A DNA stretch of 64,000 bases, from contig NC_092629.1 of assembly GCF_039555335.1 (NCBI RefSeq), positions 4,359,912 through 4,423,911 of the forward strand, given 5' to 3'. The DNA is from Amphiura filiformis (taxonomy: Eukaryota; Echinodermata; Ophiuroidea; Amphilepidida; Amphiuridae). The translations under genes were made by a program, and so were the position numbers. Under the pieces are notes generated by a model. The model saw only the letters and a list, made by a program, of their open reading frames with translations. It ran no database searches and was not told the origin of the DNA. The stretch's first letter is position 1. Every line of letters starts with the position of its first letter. Below, piece by piece: positions 46,898 to 57,438 of the stretch.

Positions 46898-47249
46898 TTA
46901 TGAAATAATTGATAACCAGAAAGCCATAGAGCCTGTCGTGTTGCTTTAAAGCTACAAATACAAACAGAATTTATATCGCCTAGGCTAAAAGAAAAGTCAA
47001 GTAGGCCTATCAGAAAAGGAAATTCAAATACCATGTAAGGTCTATTACTTATTATACTATAAATGTGTACTTTATAGAAACATTGTGAATAAAATAATAG
47101 GCCTACTAATCACGCTAATATTAGATGGGCAAACTCCAACGGCCTAAATTTACAGTCTAGATTATACTGCATGCCCCCATGAGTGAGTGTTTATATCTCG
47201 TTATGTTTGTATTGTTGCTTGTTCTTTGCATGCAAGATGCTAATTATGT
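43141..47249. other. Uncharacterised 3' region of the LTR element
   Basis: About 4.1 kb between the RING-like ORF and the minisatellite. The frames are short and match nothing I recognise. There is a hairpin AGGGATATGA/TCATATCCCT at 45038-45063 and a T-run at 46870-46896. It could be a very long 3' UTR, captured host DNA, or exons I cannot see. It shares the young age of the whole element. Confidence 0.5.
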
Positions 47250-48329
47250 CTAATCAGGCAAGTCCAGGAAGCTTGTGGTCCTGTACTTGCCTGGCCTGTC
47301 AAAGCAGGCGCGACAGCGACCGGTGTCTCGCCGAATTGCGATGAATTGGCATCTTGCATGCACCGGAACCTGACAGCAGGGCATCCAGGTTGGATGCGCC
47401 GGGTTGTTATATGATCGGGGGTGAGCGGCATCGTCGTCGTCCAAGTACAACTTGTCGTGGCATGCCGCACACTCCCGACATGTGAACACTCGAGAATCTG
47501 GGTTGACAGAAAAGACTACTCGGAATAAAAACCCTTGTAGGATGGCCGCCTGAAATGGGCGGCAAAATACCGAGTTAGCCTGTCCCGGCTCTACAATACC
47601 CGGTGTGAGGCAGGGTAGATAGTCCGAACAGACGATCATGTCATATATCTCCGAGTTTGACTTGTACGTAAATTCTGAGAAGCGCCAGAGGGCCAGACGC
47701 GCCTTAAAAAGCGCATATTCTAGGGCGTCCCCAAGTAATTGTTCGTCTGGACCCCATAGCTTCCACGCGCGAACATCGTATTCGTCGCGCGTGAACTTGG
47801 CGATGGCCACCAGCATGTTTGGCATGTTTGCAATAGTAAAATGCCAAGCAATCCTGGTGGCCCAGAGTTGGATAATCAGATCGCAATTTAAGTATAGACC
47901 TATGTCTAATAGGGCATGGGGAGGAACGCGGTCCAGGGTGCGGAACGCGTCCTCCACTCTATGCCTGCTGTATAATCTGAAAAATATTATTACCTGCTGC
48001 CAAAACTTTTTGGCGATCGGGCGTGGGCTGTATTGGAACGCATAATATTTGGCCACGTCTCCCTGCACTGACCACAGAGACCAATCTGGGTGGATACGGT
48101 CGGAGAGGCAGGGGAGGGAGATGTATACCCAATTCTTATAAGGGAGGTCCCGAGTATGAGGGCCTATAATGATTGAGAGAGCCCTACAAAAGGGTAGCAT
48201 GTATAGTAAAAGCTCCGAGTCTACTGCTATACGTTTTGTGCAAATCAAGTTCATAGTAAAATAAATGTCATTGATCGAGCGGCCTAACGCTGAATTGATT
48301 GTGGTAGTAATGTTTGGGGTAGGGAGCAC
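47250..48329 (-). CDS. Unknown retroelement protein with C-terminal RING-like Cys/His cluster
   Basis: An intact frame of 359 codons on the same strand as pol, about 1 kb downstream of the integrase tail. It starts with a GTG-type codon after a stop; the first ATG is at 48254 (334 residues). A possible splice acceptor (AATTCAG) at about 48292 allows a spliced start. The first 270 residues are helix-like and rich in W, F, L and Y, and I do not recognise them. The last 85 contain CRECAACH, then CCQVPVHARC and GRCRAC, giving C-x2-C..C-x4-H-x2-C-x10-C-x2-C spacing as in RING or related zinc fingers. RING proteins are often ubiquitin ligases; that role is only inferred. The site is where env lies in retroviruses, but there is no signal peptide or membrane segment. 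Confidence 0.7.
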   Translation of the reverse strand: MLPTPNITTTINSALGRSINDIYFTMNLICTKRIAVDSELLLYMLPFCRALSIIIGPHTRDLPYKNWVYISLPCLSDRIHPDWSLWSVQGDVAKYYAFQYSPRPIAKKFWQQVIIFFRLYSRHRVEDAFRTLDRVPPHALLDIGLYLNCDLIIQLWATRIAWHFTIANMPNMLVAIAKFTRDEYDVRAWKLWGPDEQLLGDALEYALFKARLALWRFSEFTYKSNSEIYDMIVCSDYLPCLTPGIVEPGQANSVFCRPFQAAILQGFLFRVVFSVNPDSRVFTCRECAACHDKLYLDDDDAAHPRSYNNPAHPTWMPCCQVPVHARCQFIAIRRDTGRCRACFDRPGKYRTTSFLDLPD

Positions 48330-49391
48330 CGATAATATAAGGAATTACCCTGGAGTATATGATACATGAATCATGTTATTGGCCTATACATGGTTGAGGT
48401 TAGAACATTAGTATTTGTTGTTATGTATGTCTGAATTTGTATTAACCTGTCCTCTGCTACCGTTTTGCATGTGTACCTTCGGGGTAACAGTGTCGATATT
48501 ATATTATTTGTATTATTATCCCTGAATTCTTTAAGCGAACATGCATAATACAACTTCCACGGGACCTGGAGCAGGTGCCCTGAAGTGACCTCAATAAACA
48601 GAACCAAAATCTACCAAAGTGTATCCAAAGTCAATATTATGGTGTACCCACCCGATTTGCTATGCATCTGACACACGCCAGTGCTAATCAAACACTCCTG
48701 AGCTCATTTCAGTATAAAAATAGAATAGGAGGGCTATCCCCATTGATGATGGTAGCCAGTATATTTGTATAATTGGTGACTGAATTTCCCGTGACAGCAC
48801 GCACATCTGTATATATTATGTGTGCGCGGTAGGCCTATACAGTTTGATATGCTAGTAGGTATATATATTAGTGATATAATAACGATAATAATTTATGTTT
48901 AGAACCCGGGACACCCACAATTGAACTATACTAATGAAAATGAACATCCGTCGAATATATACGATTAAATAAAGATATTACAATATTAGCGATTAATTGC
49001 GGCTAATACTACAGCCGGTAGTAAAGCCCGTTTCATAACTGAACATAGCAATTTTGGAAAACCTGGTGTCAACACTCCGGTCCCACTATGTCCGATAGTT
49101 AATATTTTGGGGGTAACTTTCGATTATTCATTTGGAATATATATCAACAAAAAAAACACAACAACAGCGGGGTTGTTCACTTGGGTGAAATCGCTGTTGC
49201 CTTATCACTAAGGGGGAAAATTTGACGTTGTCCGCCGACCAAGGTGTAACGCCTGGGAAACAAAACAGTCATGCAACCTATATGTATTTGCATGATGTAT
49301 ACTCATATTGCGTTGCAATAAGTTTATAAGATTTTGATATCCGAAATACCCTATGCATACTCTCATTCATATGTTATGAAATCAACCAATT
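48330..49391. other. Spacer between integrase tail and RING-like ORF
   Basis: About 1.1 kb, AT-rich, with no frame that I recognise. It could hold a splice acceptor or promoter for the downstream ORF; none is certain. Confidence 0.45.
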
Positions 49392-49900
49392 TCAGGGGTC
49401 GAAATCGTCTACGCCCTGTACGGGGGGACAATTCCCTCTCACCGGTGTACTTGTAATGGAAGGATCAAATGTTGATGATGATGAAGTCGATTCTGGGGAA
49501 GTACCGGGGGTCACCGACTCTGCCATAGACGGGTCAGAAGATGCTAATTCATTACCCGTATTTGGGCTGCTAGCAGACGCTGCTGGGCTGTTAGCTGGCG
49601 TTGTCGACGGTGTCGACGGTGCCGACACTGTGACTGACGGTGCCGGTATGACGTATTCTTTTGGTACTGTGGTTGGTGCGCCTGTAGTAGGCTGTGTAGA
49701 TTGTGGTGGTCGCCGCAGCAATAGAAAGATGACTGACGGTATGGTTTCAACTTGTCATAGTGGACTGTCGACGGTGCCGCCGCCGGGTTGGTTGTGTCTA
49801 CAATACGGTACAGGCGCCCATCGTCCCACCTCTGGACGATACGAAACGGCCCCTTCCATCTGGGGTAAGCTTCGATTCCCGGCGTTCGTCTTTTAGCCAT
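49392..49900 (-). CDS. Integrase C-terminal segment and P/S/T-rich tail
   Basis: Two overlapping frames. The first (49544-49900) has YPRWKGPFRIVQRWDDGRLY and VHYDKLKPY, the SH3-like C-terminal domain of Ty3/gypsy integrases. The second (49392-49721) is a Pro/Ser/Thr-rich tail ending GVDDFDP. Both belong to the 3' end of pol but are out of frame with each other and with the integrase core. The change from the core frame lies in the region of a C-run near 49880. Confidence 0.75.
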
Positions 49901-50790
49901 ACCAAATCATCCACTTCATACGGGAGAAAGCGTACCGATCTGTCATAGTAAAATGCCTGTCGACTTTTACTGTGCTCAGAGTTTTCCCGGACGATATCAT
50001 ACGCGAGCAGTAGTCGCCGGTGCAATTCTGAGGCATAGTTACTGTGCTCATGTGGCATCGCCACCGGATCCGGTATCGAACCTGGATCGCTAAATAGGAT
50101 GTGAACTGGTAGCAGTGGTTCTTCCCCCCTTTCCAGAAAATAGGGTGAAAAACCTGTGGTTGAATGCCTAGTAGCATTGTAACATAATTTGACGGGTCCT
50201 AACATCCGATCCCAATATTTGGTGCCTAAATTGCTAGCTTGCAATCTTTTTGTAATGCTGGACTTAATATCCCTATGCACACGTTCAACTTGACCGTTAG
50301 ACTGTGGTCTATAGCTCGTGGTGCGGGACTTTGCTATGCCAAACCGACGCAACAACTCCCTAAAGACGACCGATTCGAACTGGGCCCCTCTATCTGATTG
50401 TATACTGATAGGTAGTCCATGTTCGCTGACGTAATGGTCAAATAAGTTGTTAGCCACTGTAAGTACCGATTGATCTACCATTGGGTACATCTCTAGATAC
50501 TTGGTAAATAAGTCAGTGACTGTCAAAATATATCGGAAACCGGTTTGAGAGAGAGGCATATAAGTGATGTCTATAGCCAAATGACGGCGCCTAGGTACCT
50601 GAATAGGACGTAAGGGTGCCTTTAATTTAGGTACTGGGCTGGAATGACGTTGACACGCAACACACGATGCACAGTATTCCGTAATATCGTCGGGCATACC
50701 TGGCCAAAAACAGAATTTTCTAGCCACCTTTATGGCTGTCTGTGCTGAAGTGTGGCCCGCCAATGCCGCCCCATGCAATTGGTGTAACAC
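49798..50790 (-). CDS. Integrase (HHCC zinc finger and DDE core)
   Basis: 330 codons. The N-terminal zinc-binding part has H-x-H residues in LHGAALAGH and the Cys pair in YCASCVACQ. The catalytic core follows, with the first Asp in IDITYMP, the second in IQSDRGAQF and the Glu in SNGQVERVHRD. It would insert the cDNA copy into the genome. The frame overlaps the end of the RT ORF by 61 bp in another phase; the switch lies at a G-run near 50790. The reading frame then leaves the expected C-terminal domain near 49880. Confidence 0.92.
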   Translation of the reverse strand: MLHQLHGAALAGHTSAQTAIKVARKFCFWPGMPDDITEYCASCVACQRHSSPVPKLKAPLRPIQVPRRRHLAIDITYMPLSQTGFRYILTVTDLFTKYLEMYPMVDQSVLTVANNLFDHYVSEHGLPISIQSDRGAQFESVVFRELLRRFGIAKSRTTSYRPQSNGQVERVHRDIKSSITKRLQASNLGTKYWDRMLGPVKLCYNATRHSTTGFSPYFLERGEEPLLPVHILFSDPGSIPDPVAMPHEHSNYASELHRRLLLAYDIVRENSEHSKSRQAFYYDRSVRFLPYEVDDLVWLKDERRESKLTPDGRGRFVSSRGGTMGACTVL

Positions 50791-53537
50791 CCCTGAATCA
50801 ATTTCTGGGGAATAATTACTTGGTGTGGTTCTGCCTGTAAGTCTTGCACGGTAGCAATTCGATATAATAGACCGTTAGTGCCTAATTTAAGTTTACTCAT
50901 TTGCCGCCATAAACCCGTAAGAAAATAACCTTTGTCCTCTGGTGCAGGAGGTCTGTCAGAATTAAGCCATGTAATGGCTTCCTGAATGTCAGAATCTGAG
51001 TCTTGTGCACGTTTAATTACTTCTTGGTTGAATGTGAAAATATCGGCATTATGCATATTATGTGGCAGTACCCGAACTGTATCGGAACTTGCATCTTGGG
51101 GTTGGGGACCCCCCAGGGCCCCCTCATCGTCCTCCATATCATCAAGATGGTCCCCAGCTAGCATGCATATTTCGAGAAATTCATTTTCAGCCCTGTCTGT
51201 GTCGGTTTCTGGGGGGGGGTACCTACTAAGGCTGTCTGCATTGTTGTGTTTAGCCCCCTTCTTGTATTGGATGGTCCAATTCAAGGGATCTAGTTCTAGC
51301 ACCCATCTAGCCCGTTTGCCCGTAAAATCGGCTTCCAAGTTTAGTTTGCGCAATGCCAACAGTGGTCTATGGTCAGTAATTATAGTGAATTCGGACTCTC
51401 TGAGGTAGTGTCTAAATTTTCTGATTGATGCTACAATGGCGTATAGCTCCCTATCAAAAGTTGACCAGTTTCTTTCGGTTTTGGATAACTTTGCCGAAAA
51501 GTATGCCACCACCCTCTCTCTATCATCAACATGATGCTGGGACAGTACGCTTCCTATGCATTCATTGGAGGCGTCGGTGTACAATAACCATGGTAGACTA
51601 AAATCAGGGTGAGCAACGATGGGTGAGGACGTGAGTTCGGTTTTCAAAGTATTAAAAGCCAAATCACACTCTTCGTTCCATACGAATTTAATATCTTTTT
51701 GAGTCAGATGAAAGAGTGGCGATGCGATAGTGCTGAAATTTTGTATGAAACGCCTATAATATGAAGCTAAAGAGCAGAAACCGCGTACTTGGGTGGGGTT
51801 AACGGGCGTGGGCCAATTCTGTACTTTGGCAATGTTACGATCACAAGGTTTACCCCCCGCCTGGGACACTTTGTAGCCCAAGAAAGTGATTTCCGCTTTA
51901 AATAGATCACATTTTTCGGGGCTAAGTTTCAGATTGGCGGCCCGTAAACGGGCAAAGGTTTCACGCAAGTTCGCTAGTTTCTGCTCAAAATTCTTGCCGA
52001 AAACACATATGTCATCTAAGTATATGACTACTTTCTCCCATCTCATCCCCTTAAAGACCATCTGCATCGCGCGTTGGAAACTGGACCCGCTATTTTTTAG
52101 CCCCATCGGAAGTCTTTTGAACTGATAAAGGTTATTGCCATCCGAGAAGGCTGTGTATTGTTTATGGTCGGGGTGCATTTGAATTTGGTGATACCCACTG
52201 GTAAGATCTAAAGTACTAAATAACGCATTGTTTCTAAGGGCGTCAATTGCTTCATCTACCAACGGGGTCGGCATACTATCCGTCCTAGAACAAAGGTTGA
52301 TAGCCCTGAAGTCCTGAGTTAGTCTATATGAGGGTGGTTTATCCCCAATTTGCTTTTTCTTGACCATGACTATTGGGCTTGACCATGCACTGTCACTAGG
52401 TTCGATCACATCATTGTCGAGTAATTTATCAATATGTTTTTGAATTTCAACCCGTAATTTTGGTGATGTTTTGTACGCTCTTTTCTTAATTGGTGGATGA
52501 TCTCCTACATCAATTCTATGCATTACTATATCAGAATTACCATATGGTTCATCCTCGGAGGAGAAAACATCACAATACTCAGTTAATAAAGTTTCTACCT
52601 GTTCCTTTTGCTCGGCTGTCAGAGCTGAATTCGACAAGTCAATAGGAGGCAATGTTTTGGTTTTGCATTTACCCTCTCTGGAGCTTGAGTCAACATCCTC
52701 TGTTTGCTCTGTTGTTGATTCAAGTACCTGGAAATCATCACTCTCGCTGAATGAACATGTATGTAACAAACCAATGACACTATTTTCACCTAACTCTATA
52801 TCAGAATTTGATAAATTAATAATTTTCACAGGGATTTCGTTGTTAGTAGGTCTGACCAAACTCTGTGCCATCAAAAGGGGAAAATCTATATCTGAGCTCA
52901 TCTGTAATAATGAATCGTATTCTGAGAATTTTTCCCTGGAATGATCTAATGTATCCAGTTGAAGTAGAGCATGAAATACCGTTTCACTATTGGCTGGTAG
53001 AACTATAGATTCAGGCAGGCGAACTTCGCAGGTTTTCGAGCAAAGCTCGTCTTTATTTAATAGAGGTACCTTTTTCCCATTGAATGTTACATACCCCCTC
53101 TTGAAGTGTAGGCCTATATCATGTTTATTCAATAGATCCATACCTATTAATAATGGTTTCATCTTTTTCTCCGGGTTGGCAATATGAAACGTGTGCGTTA
53201 TTTGGGACCCCCCTAGATTTACATTTAATGTGACTGCTCCTAATAATTTAACAGGATTACCTGTGACCGTGACCAATTTAATATTTGGGGGTTTTATATG
53301 TAACGGGGCATGCTTTGTCAGGGTGGCCAGCGTGTCGCTACGCACTAGGCTAGCCCCTGACCCTGAATCTATAAAAGTTTGAACCCGCCTATTGTTAACC
53401 GTGGTCATAATGGTCTGTGTAGATTGGCTGGACACCACTGAAGCTAATTCAATGCCGTTATATTGAAGTGTTGGAAGGGTCATTGCTAAATTATTATGAG
53501 ACATTGAATGAAATGATGTAGGCGACGATCGACCCAT
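50730..53537 (-). CDS. Pol: protease, reverse transcriptase, RNase H
   Basis: 935 codons from ATG at 53537. Retropepsin: FIDSGSG with the active Asp at residue 57, then LLIGMDLL at 129-136. RT: the catalytic Asp of STLDLTSGYH at 444, RLPMGLKNS near 475, and YLDD at 506-509. RNase H: LLYTDAS at 651-657, FDREL near 694, TDHRPLL near 721 and NNADSLSR at 765-772. This protease-RT-RH order before integrase is that of Ty3/gypsy. The ATG lies 8 bases past the gag stop, in a different frame, so pol may need frameshifting or re-initiation. The domains look complete and active. Confidence 0.96.
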   Translation of the reverse strand: MGRSSPTSFHSMSHNNLAMTLPTLQYNGIELASVVSSQSTQTIMTTVNNRRVQTFIDSGSGASLVRSDTLATLTKHAPLHIKPPNIKLVTVTGNPVKLLGAVTLNVNLGGSQITHTFHIANPEKKMKPLLIGMDLLNKHDIGLHFKRGYVTFNGKKVPLLNKDELCSKTCEVRLPESIVLPANSETVFHALLQLDTLDHSREKFSEYDSLLQMSSDIDFPLLMAQSLVRPTNNEIPVKIINLSNSDIELGENSVIGLLHTCSFSESDDFQVLESTTEQTEDVDSSSREGKCKTKTLPPIDLSNSALTAEQKEQVETLLTEYCDVFSSEDEPYGNSDIVMHRIDVGDHPPIKKRAYKTSPKLRVEIQKHIDKLLDNDVIEPSDSAWSSPIVMVKKKQIGDKPPSYRLTQDFRAINLCSRTDSMPTPLVDEAIDALRNNALFSTLDLTSGYHQIQMHPDHKQYTAFSDGNNLYQFKRLPMGLKNSGSSFQRAMQMVFKGMRWEKVVIYLDDICVFGKNFEQKLANLRETFARLRAANLKLSPEKCDLFKAEITFLGYKVSQAGGKPCDRNIAKVQNWPTPVNPTQVRGFCSLASYYRRFIQNFSTIASPLFHLTQKDIKFVWNEECDLAFNTLKTELTSSPIVAHPDFSLPWLLYTDASNECIGSVLSQHHVDDRERVVAYFSAKLSKTERNWSTFDRELYAIVASIRKFRHYLRESEFTIITDHRPLLALRKLNLEADFTGKRARWVLELDPLNWTIQYKKGAKHNNADSLSRYPPPETDTDRAENEFLEICMLAGDHLDDMEDDEGALGGPQPQDASSDTVRVLPHNMHNADIFTFNQEVIKRAQDSDSDIQEAITWLNSDRPPAPEDKGYFLTGLWRQMSKLKLGTNGLLYRIATVQDLQAEPHQVIIPQKLIQGCYTNCMGRHWRATLQHRQP

Positions 53538-53545
53538 ATCGTCAC

Positions 53546-54869
53546 CTAACGCGAGTTTTCCTGGTCCGTGTCAAATGTAACCCTACGGGTCGCTGGGCTA
53601 GCGGACCGTATGGACGGCGACGCGCGTCCCGGGTGGGGGCTCGGTCGCCGTCCTTGAGCGCCGTCTCGTCGACGCTCCCCTGAATATGATCTGTCACGCC
53701 GTTCATTGCCGGCGTTATAATACCTCCGCTCCCCACTATCACGGCGGTGGAACGGAGGTGGACCATTGCGGTCAACCTGGCTAGTACCATGATTACGTGA
53801 TGGGTCGTCAAATGAACTTCGCCGCTGACCTTGCGGCCGATCATACGACCCTGACCTACTGTCTCTTGCACCGAAAGAGTAATGGCGCGATCTGTCGTTT
53901 GACATAGACCGGTTGCGTATGTCGCGCGGTCCATTAAATGAATTCGGGCGGTGTCCGTGACTTTGACCTCTATAGCCATCACGCCGGCGATCATTTGATC
54001 GTGATTGTCTATAGAACGCCTCCTGTCCGCGCCCGTCACGTAGCTCATTGATGAGGCGTTGCGTCGTCTCGTTCTGACGACGCATTTCCGTCACTAATGC
54101 CTGTGCCCCAGGAGTGTTGGTAGAGAGTTTTCTCAGCTCTGCCAACACCGTCTCCAACATTTTTTCAGTTGGGTTTTGCGCGTCTATTGGCTCCATTTGT
54201 GCTAAGACTGGGGTCGGAGGTTGTGCCCCCAGTCCAGCCGATGAAGCATATATGTCTACCATTGGCATGTCCGATGCCTGATACTCCTTCATGGCGCGTT
54301 CTGCGTTTTTGCAGACGCGGATAGCGGCTTCAAGAGTATCAACATCTGTCTCCCGACACTTACCCTCAAAAGGGTGAGACACCCGCTATGAAACGGCGTA
54401 ATATCTCAGATTCTCTTTGTTGGACTGAATACGTGGGGAAGGCTTGGATCACTAATGAGCGCAGTTCGCTCTCATACACCTCTACATTTTCCCCAGAATG
54501 GCGTGGACGCGCCGTTAATGAGCCCTGGAATACCCGTAAGAAGTCCTGATTATTAAATACTGCGCTGAGCCGCGCTTTACACAGTTGATAATCGTTTTTT
54601 GTGTCCTGTGGGAGGCTGCGGTACACTTTATATGCATTTCCTGCTAGTTTTTGGGGCAAAATTGAAACTAATCGTAGATTCAAATCTGCGGCGTCTGCCG
54701 CGATAGGCCTAATGGTATCTTCAATACGACTGAACCAGTCGATGATATTATCATATTGTTCACCCAAAAACTGTGGAATGTCTAGCGTGATTTGGAATTG
54801 ATTATGTACTGCCATGCTTAAATCGTTAGTATTATTCTGTTGTGAATGAAACCGGTTTGCACTGCTCAA
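53546..54869 (-). CDS. Gag-like protein with Arg-rich tail, no zinc knuckle
   Basis: Two overlapping frames, 54366-54869 and 53546-54382, switch phase near 54370-54380 beside C- and T-runs. The first has IPQFLGEQYDNIIDWFSRIE and IRRFIAGV-like capsid features of Ty3-type Gag. The second carries an Ala/Gln linker and then about 150 residues rich in R, S, G, D and Y (RDRSYSGERRRDG). No CCHC box is present, so RNA binding would rest on the basic tail. The first ATG is at 54815; the frame is open further upstream, so the true start is unsure. Confidence 0.85.
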
Positions 54870-55355
54870 TTTTGATTTATTCTGCTGGTTAACACAAGTA
54901 TTTAGTGGTATAAAGCCATGAAACCTTGCTTGACTTAAATAATGGTGTCAACTAACTACCCGCTTATGCCTATATTATTGTCCACCACGATGTTTGTAGT
55001 GATTTCGCTATCAAACTGTATCTAAACATATAGCCTAGTCGGTAAACTCGTTATCCACTTATGTATTAACTAGAGCTAATATAATTGTGCTTACAATAAC
55101 ACGCGTTTTAGGCCTAACGGTCGAGAAGGTTACTGTCCAAACAAAGAGAGAGGAATATTTTCTCACAGAACAGAATAGAACCAACAGAGTGTAAATAGCA
55201 ACTTAGTTGCCGATCCCCTTTTTACCAGCCTTAAATCTGGCTTAGTTCGCAAGCGCTTACAAATAATCTTACAAATGGTGAAAACATTACAATATAAATG
55301 TAAAATACAATATCAATGCTATTATAAAACATAAGACATTATTGAACCAATGATT
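54870..55355. other. Leader segment before gag
   Basis: Non-coding stretch of the element leader with no recognisable frame, between the Cys-rich reading region and gag. Confidence 0.4.
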
Positions 55356-56253
55356 TCAAACGGATTGTGTACTTGGACCACTTGGTGAACAAATGTAACA
55401 CTGTACTAAAATGACTCTTCTTTTCGACAATTCATAACAACCTTGGTAATTATATGAATCATATGAATTGTTCTTGTGCTGAAAAAAAAATATATTTCTC
55501 GTGCATTGGTCAGTATATTCGGGTTTATAACATTGGTTGTAATTTTGATCAACATGCAACCACTTATGGCTGAACGAATTTAAGCCTGTCCACAGGTTAC
55601 TTCCCAAAAATGAGTAGACAAGTTTTAGAAAGCGGCCACCGGATGAACGAAAGCCTGAGCGGTGGTTTCAAATTGAACTTGCATGGAACAACGGTTAGCT
55701 GCTCGAAAATGGTAACGAATGTTATAAACTCGATTACACCTAACCTGCATGTAACTCAAAATTCTGTGACAAGCAGCACGAGATAGATTGCGAAATTTTA
55801 TGATAGCTGTAACTGGATAGGTATTGTCATAAAGCACTGGGTCCAAAGTGAGGTATTGAATTTTGGGAGATACTGAGCTGGCCAAACTCGGGGAATTTGG
55901 ACTGAAATGTTCATGCCTTATTTCTAAAAATTGGCCATAGCGGACCCTCTATATTTAATAAAGAGATTGTGGCTATCGGGGAGATTTGCCGAAACAGTCG
56001 GGACACAGTTATGATCGAGCACCTGCACGTTTGGATAAATATGAAAGTGGTCCAAAATGAACAAACAATGTTGGTGATTGAATAAATTTAGAAACGAAAC
56101 TTCGTAAACCGCATCCAGTGCAACAGGACCGTTGAGCAATAATTGAGCTGGATTTTGATTATGTGAGGAAACGTGGATCGAAATACTGCGTGGTGCGTAA
56201 AGTGCTGGCCACGGCTGGAAATGCAATATACTAAAATATTTGGGTACACTCAT
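55356..56253 (-). CDS. Cys-rich leader reading region in three phases, unknown
   Basis: Three consecutive frames (55924-56253, 55625-55885 and 55356-55607) each stay open where the previous one closes, so they look like one product of about 300 residues with two phase changes. It starts at ATG 56253 or at a possible acceptor (CCCCAACAG) near 56280. It has about ten cysteines and beta-rich segments, several N-x-S/T sites and no clear signal peptide or membrane segment. I recognise no family. It could be a secreted or envelope-like domain, or a chance reading. Confidence 0.4.
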
Positions 56254-57107
56254 GAGGCTATCAAATGGATATGTAGTCTGTTGGGGACGGGGTACAAAAC
56301 AATATCACATATCAATCAACATTAACAAAAGTATATAAGTCGAACAATCTCACCATCCCCTGATTTGTTTTGAAGTGAAAGATGTACTCCGTCTCTGCTA
56401 CCACTGTAGATTCGGAAAATATCGCGGAGAGTCCTGTGTTTCGCAAATAGTTGAAATCATGCAATCAGTGTTCATATCAAGAAGCGCTAAAGTTCAAGTC
56501 GTAGAACATCAGGTGCACTGTTAGATATTTGCGAATAGATGGAGCCAAAGAGTCAGTGTCCGTGATGACTAACACGCAAAAGTTCAAACGAAATATGTCA
56601 TTAGTCGCGGAGAATCCTCGTGGTGAATAGATGGAGCTACAAAGTATAATGGAGGGAACGCAAAAGTTTCATTCGGTGAACCGCAGATCTGAGTTAACGG
56701 CGAGAGTCAATGTTCATCATGAAGAAAAAAAACAATGCCAAAGTTGACTCCGGTGTACATCAGATAAAGTAAGTTTATAAGGTGAAGAACGGTAAAAACA
56801 GTGGGATGACCGTGAAAAACTCCAGTGCAGCTTAGATGTCAAGTTCTGTAACAGTGTTGAATCTCGGTGTCCGAGCACATCACATTACCTCAAGAAAATG
56901 TACTTTTTACTTTGCTGGGGGACTGCGGATACTGTCCAATTGATGGGCGATGACTGCCGATTCCAATGGATCAAAAAAATGACTGTCCCTGGGTTTGAAG
57001 AATCAAATTTCTGCCCCTGGGTTGGAGAGGCGAGTTGACGAATTGAAGACTGGGCAACGTCGAAGAGCATTAAACAGCATGGAGCTGAGGGTAATTAATT
57101 GACAAAA

Positions 57108-57383
57108 TCACACCTCTGTTTCATTGTCTTCGGTATTTGAAAATCTTCTATTTCGACGCCTTACGGACGTGCGTGTCTTGACGATTGTGGTATTGCTATA
57201 CAAAGCAATGTAATCTGCGATTCTGCAGATGTGTCTGTATAGACCCCGACGGTGGGGAATTTCGTTGGAATAGGTATAAAATATAGCTGCCAATAGTGCA
57301 AAAATAGCAAAAGTGATGATGGCCTGTACGGCTATGAGTCCCTGTATCGCCCCAGCGATGTGATAATTAACATCGGTCGACAT
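57108..57383 (-). CDS. Small single-pass membrane protein in the leader, unknown
   Basis: 91 codons from ATG at 57383; the frame is open back through the primer-binding site into the LTR. MSTDVNYHIAGAIQGL is followed by a strongly hydrophobic segment (about residues 10-38), then a basic tail with RRRNRR and an acidic end. Topology is consistent with one membrane span and an Arg-rich cytosolic tail. Position right after the 5' LTR is unusual. No family recognised. Confidence 0.5.
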   Translation of the reverse strand: MSTDVNYHIAGAIQGLIAVQAIITFAIFALLAAIFYTYSNEIPHRRGLYRHICRIADYIALYSNTTIVKTRTSVRRRNRRFSNTEDNETEV

Positions 57384-57425
57384 AGGATTAAAATTGTTAA
57401 ATCCACCGGCACACAAGTCGAATCT

Positions 57426-57438
57426 GGTGTGGGAACCA
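57426..57438 (-). other. Primer-binding site
   Basis: On the minus strand TGGTTCCCACACC begins 2 bases after the 5' LTR. The plus strand reads TCGAATCTGGTGTGGGAACC then A, like a tRNA 3' end finishing in CCA with a T-loop-like TCGAATC. The priming tRNA is not identified. Confidence 0.75.

Noticed and set aside
47638-48045. 135-codon plus-strand frame opposite the RING-like ORF
   Set aside because: Antisense shadow; its composition reflects the minus-strand coding frame.
49456-51408. Plus-strand frames over the integrase and RT region
   Set aside because: Antisense shadows of pol.
53542-54048. 168-codon frame overlapping the Gag tail
   Set aside because: Alternate frame of the Arg/Ser-rich region; ends at the gag-pol junction by chance.
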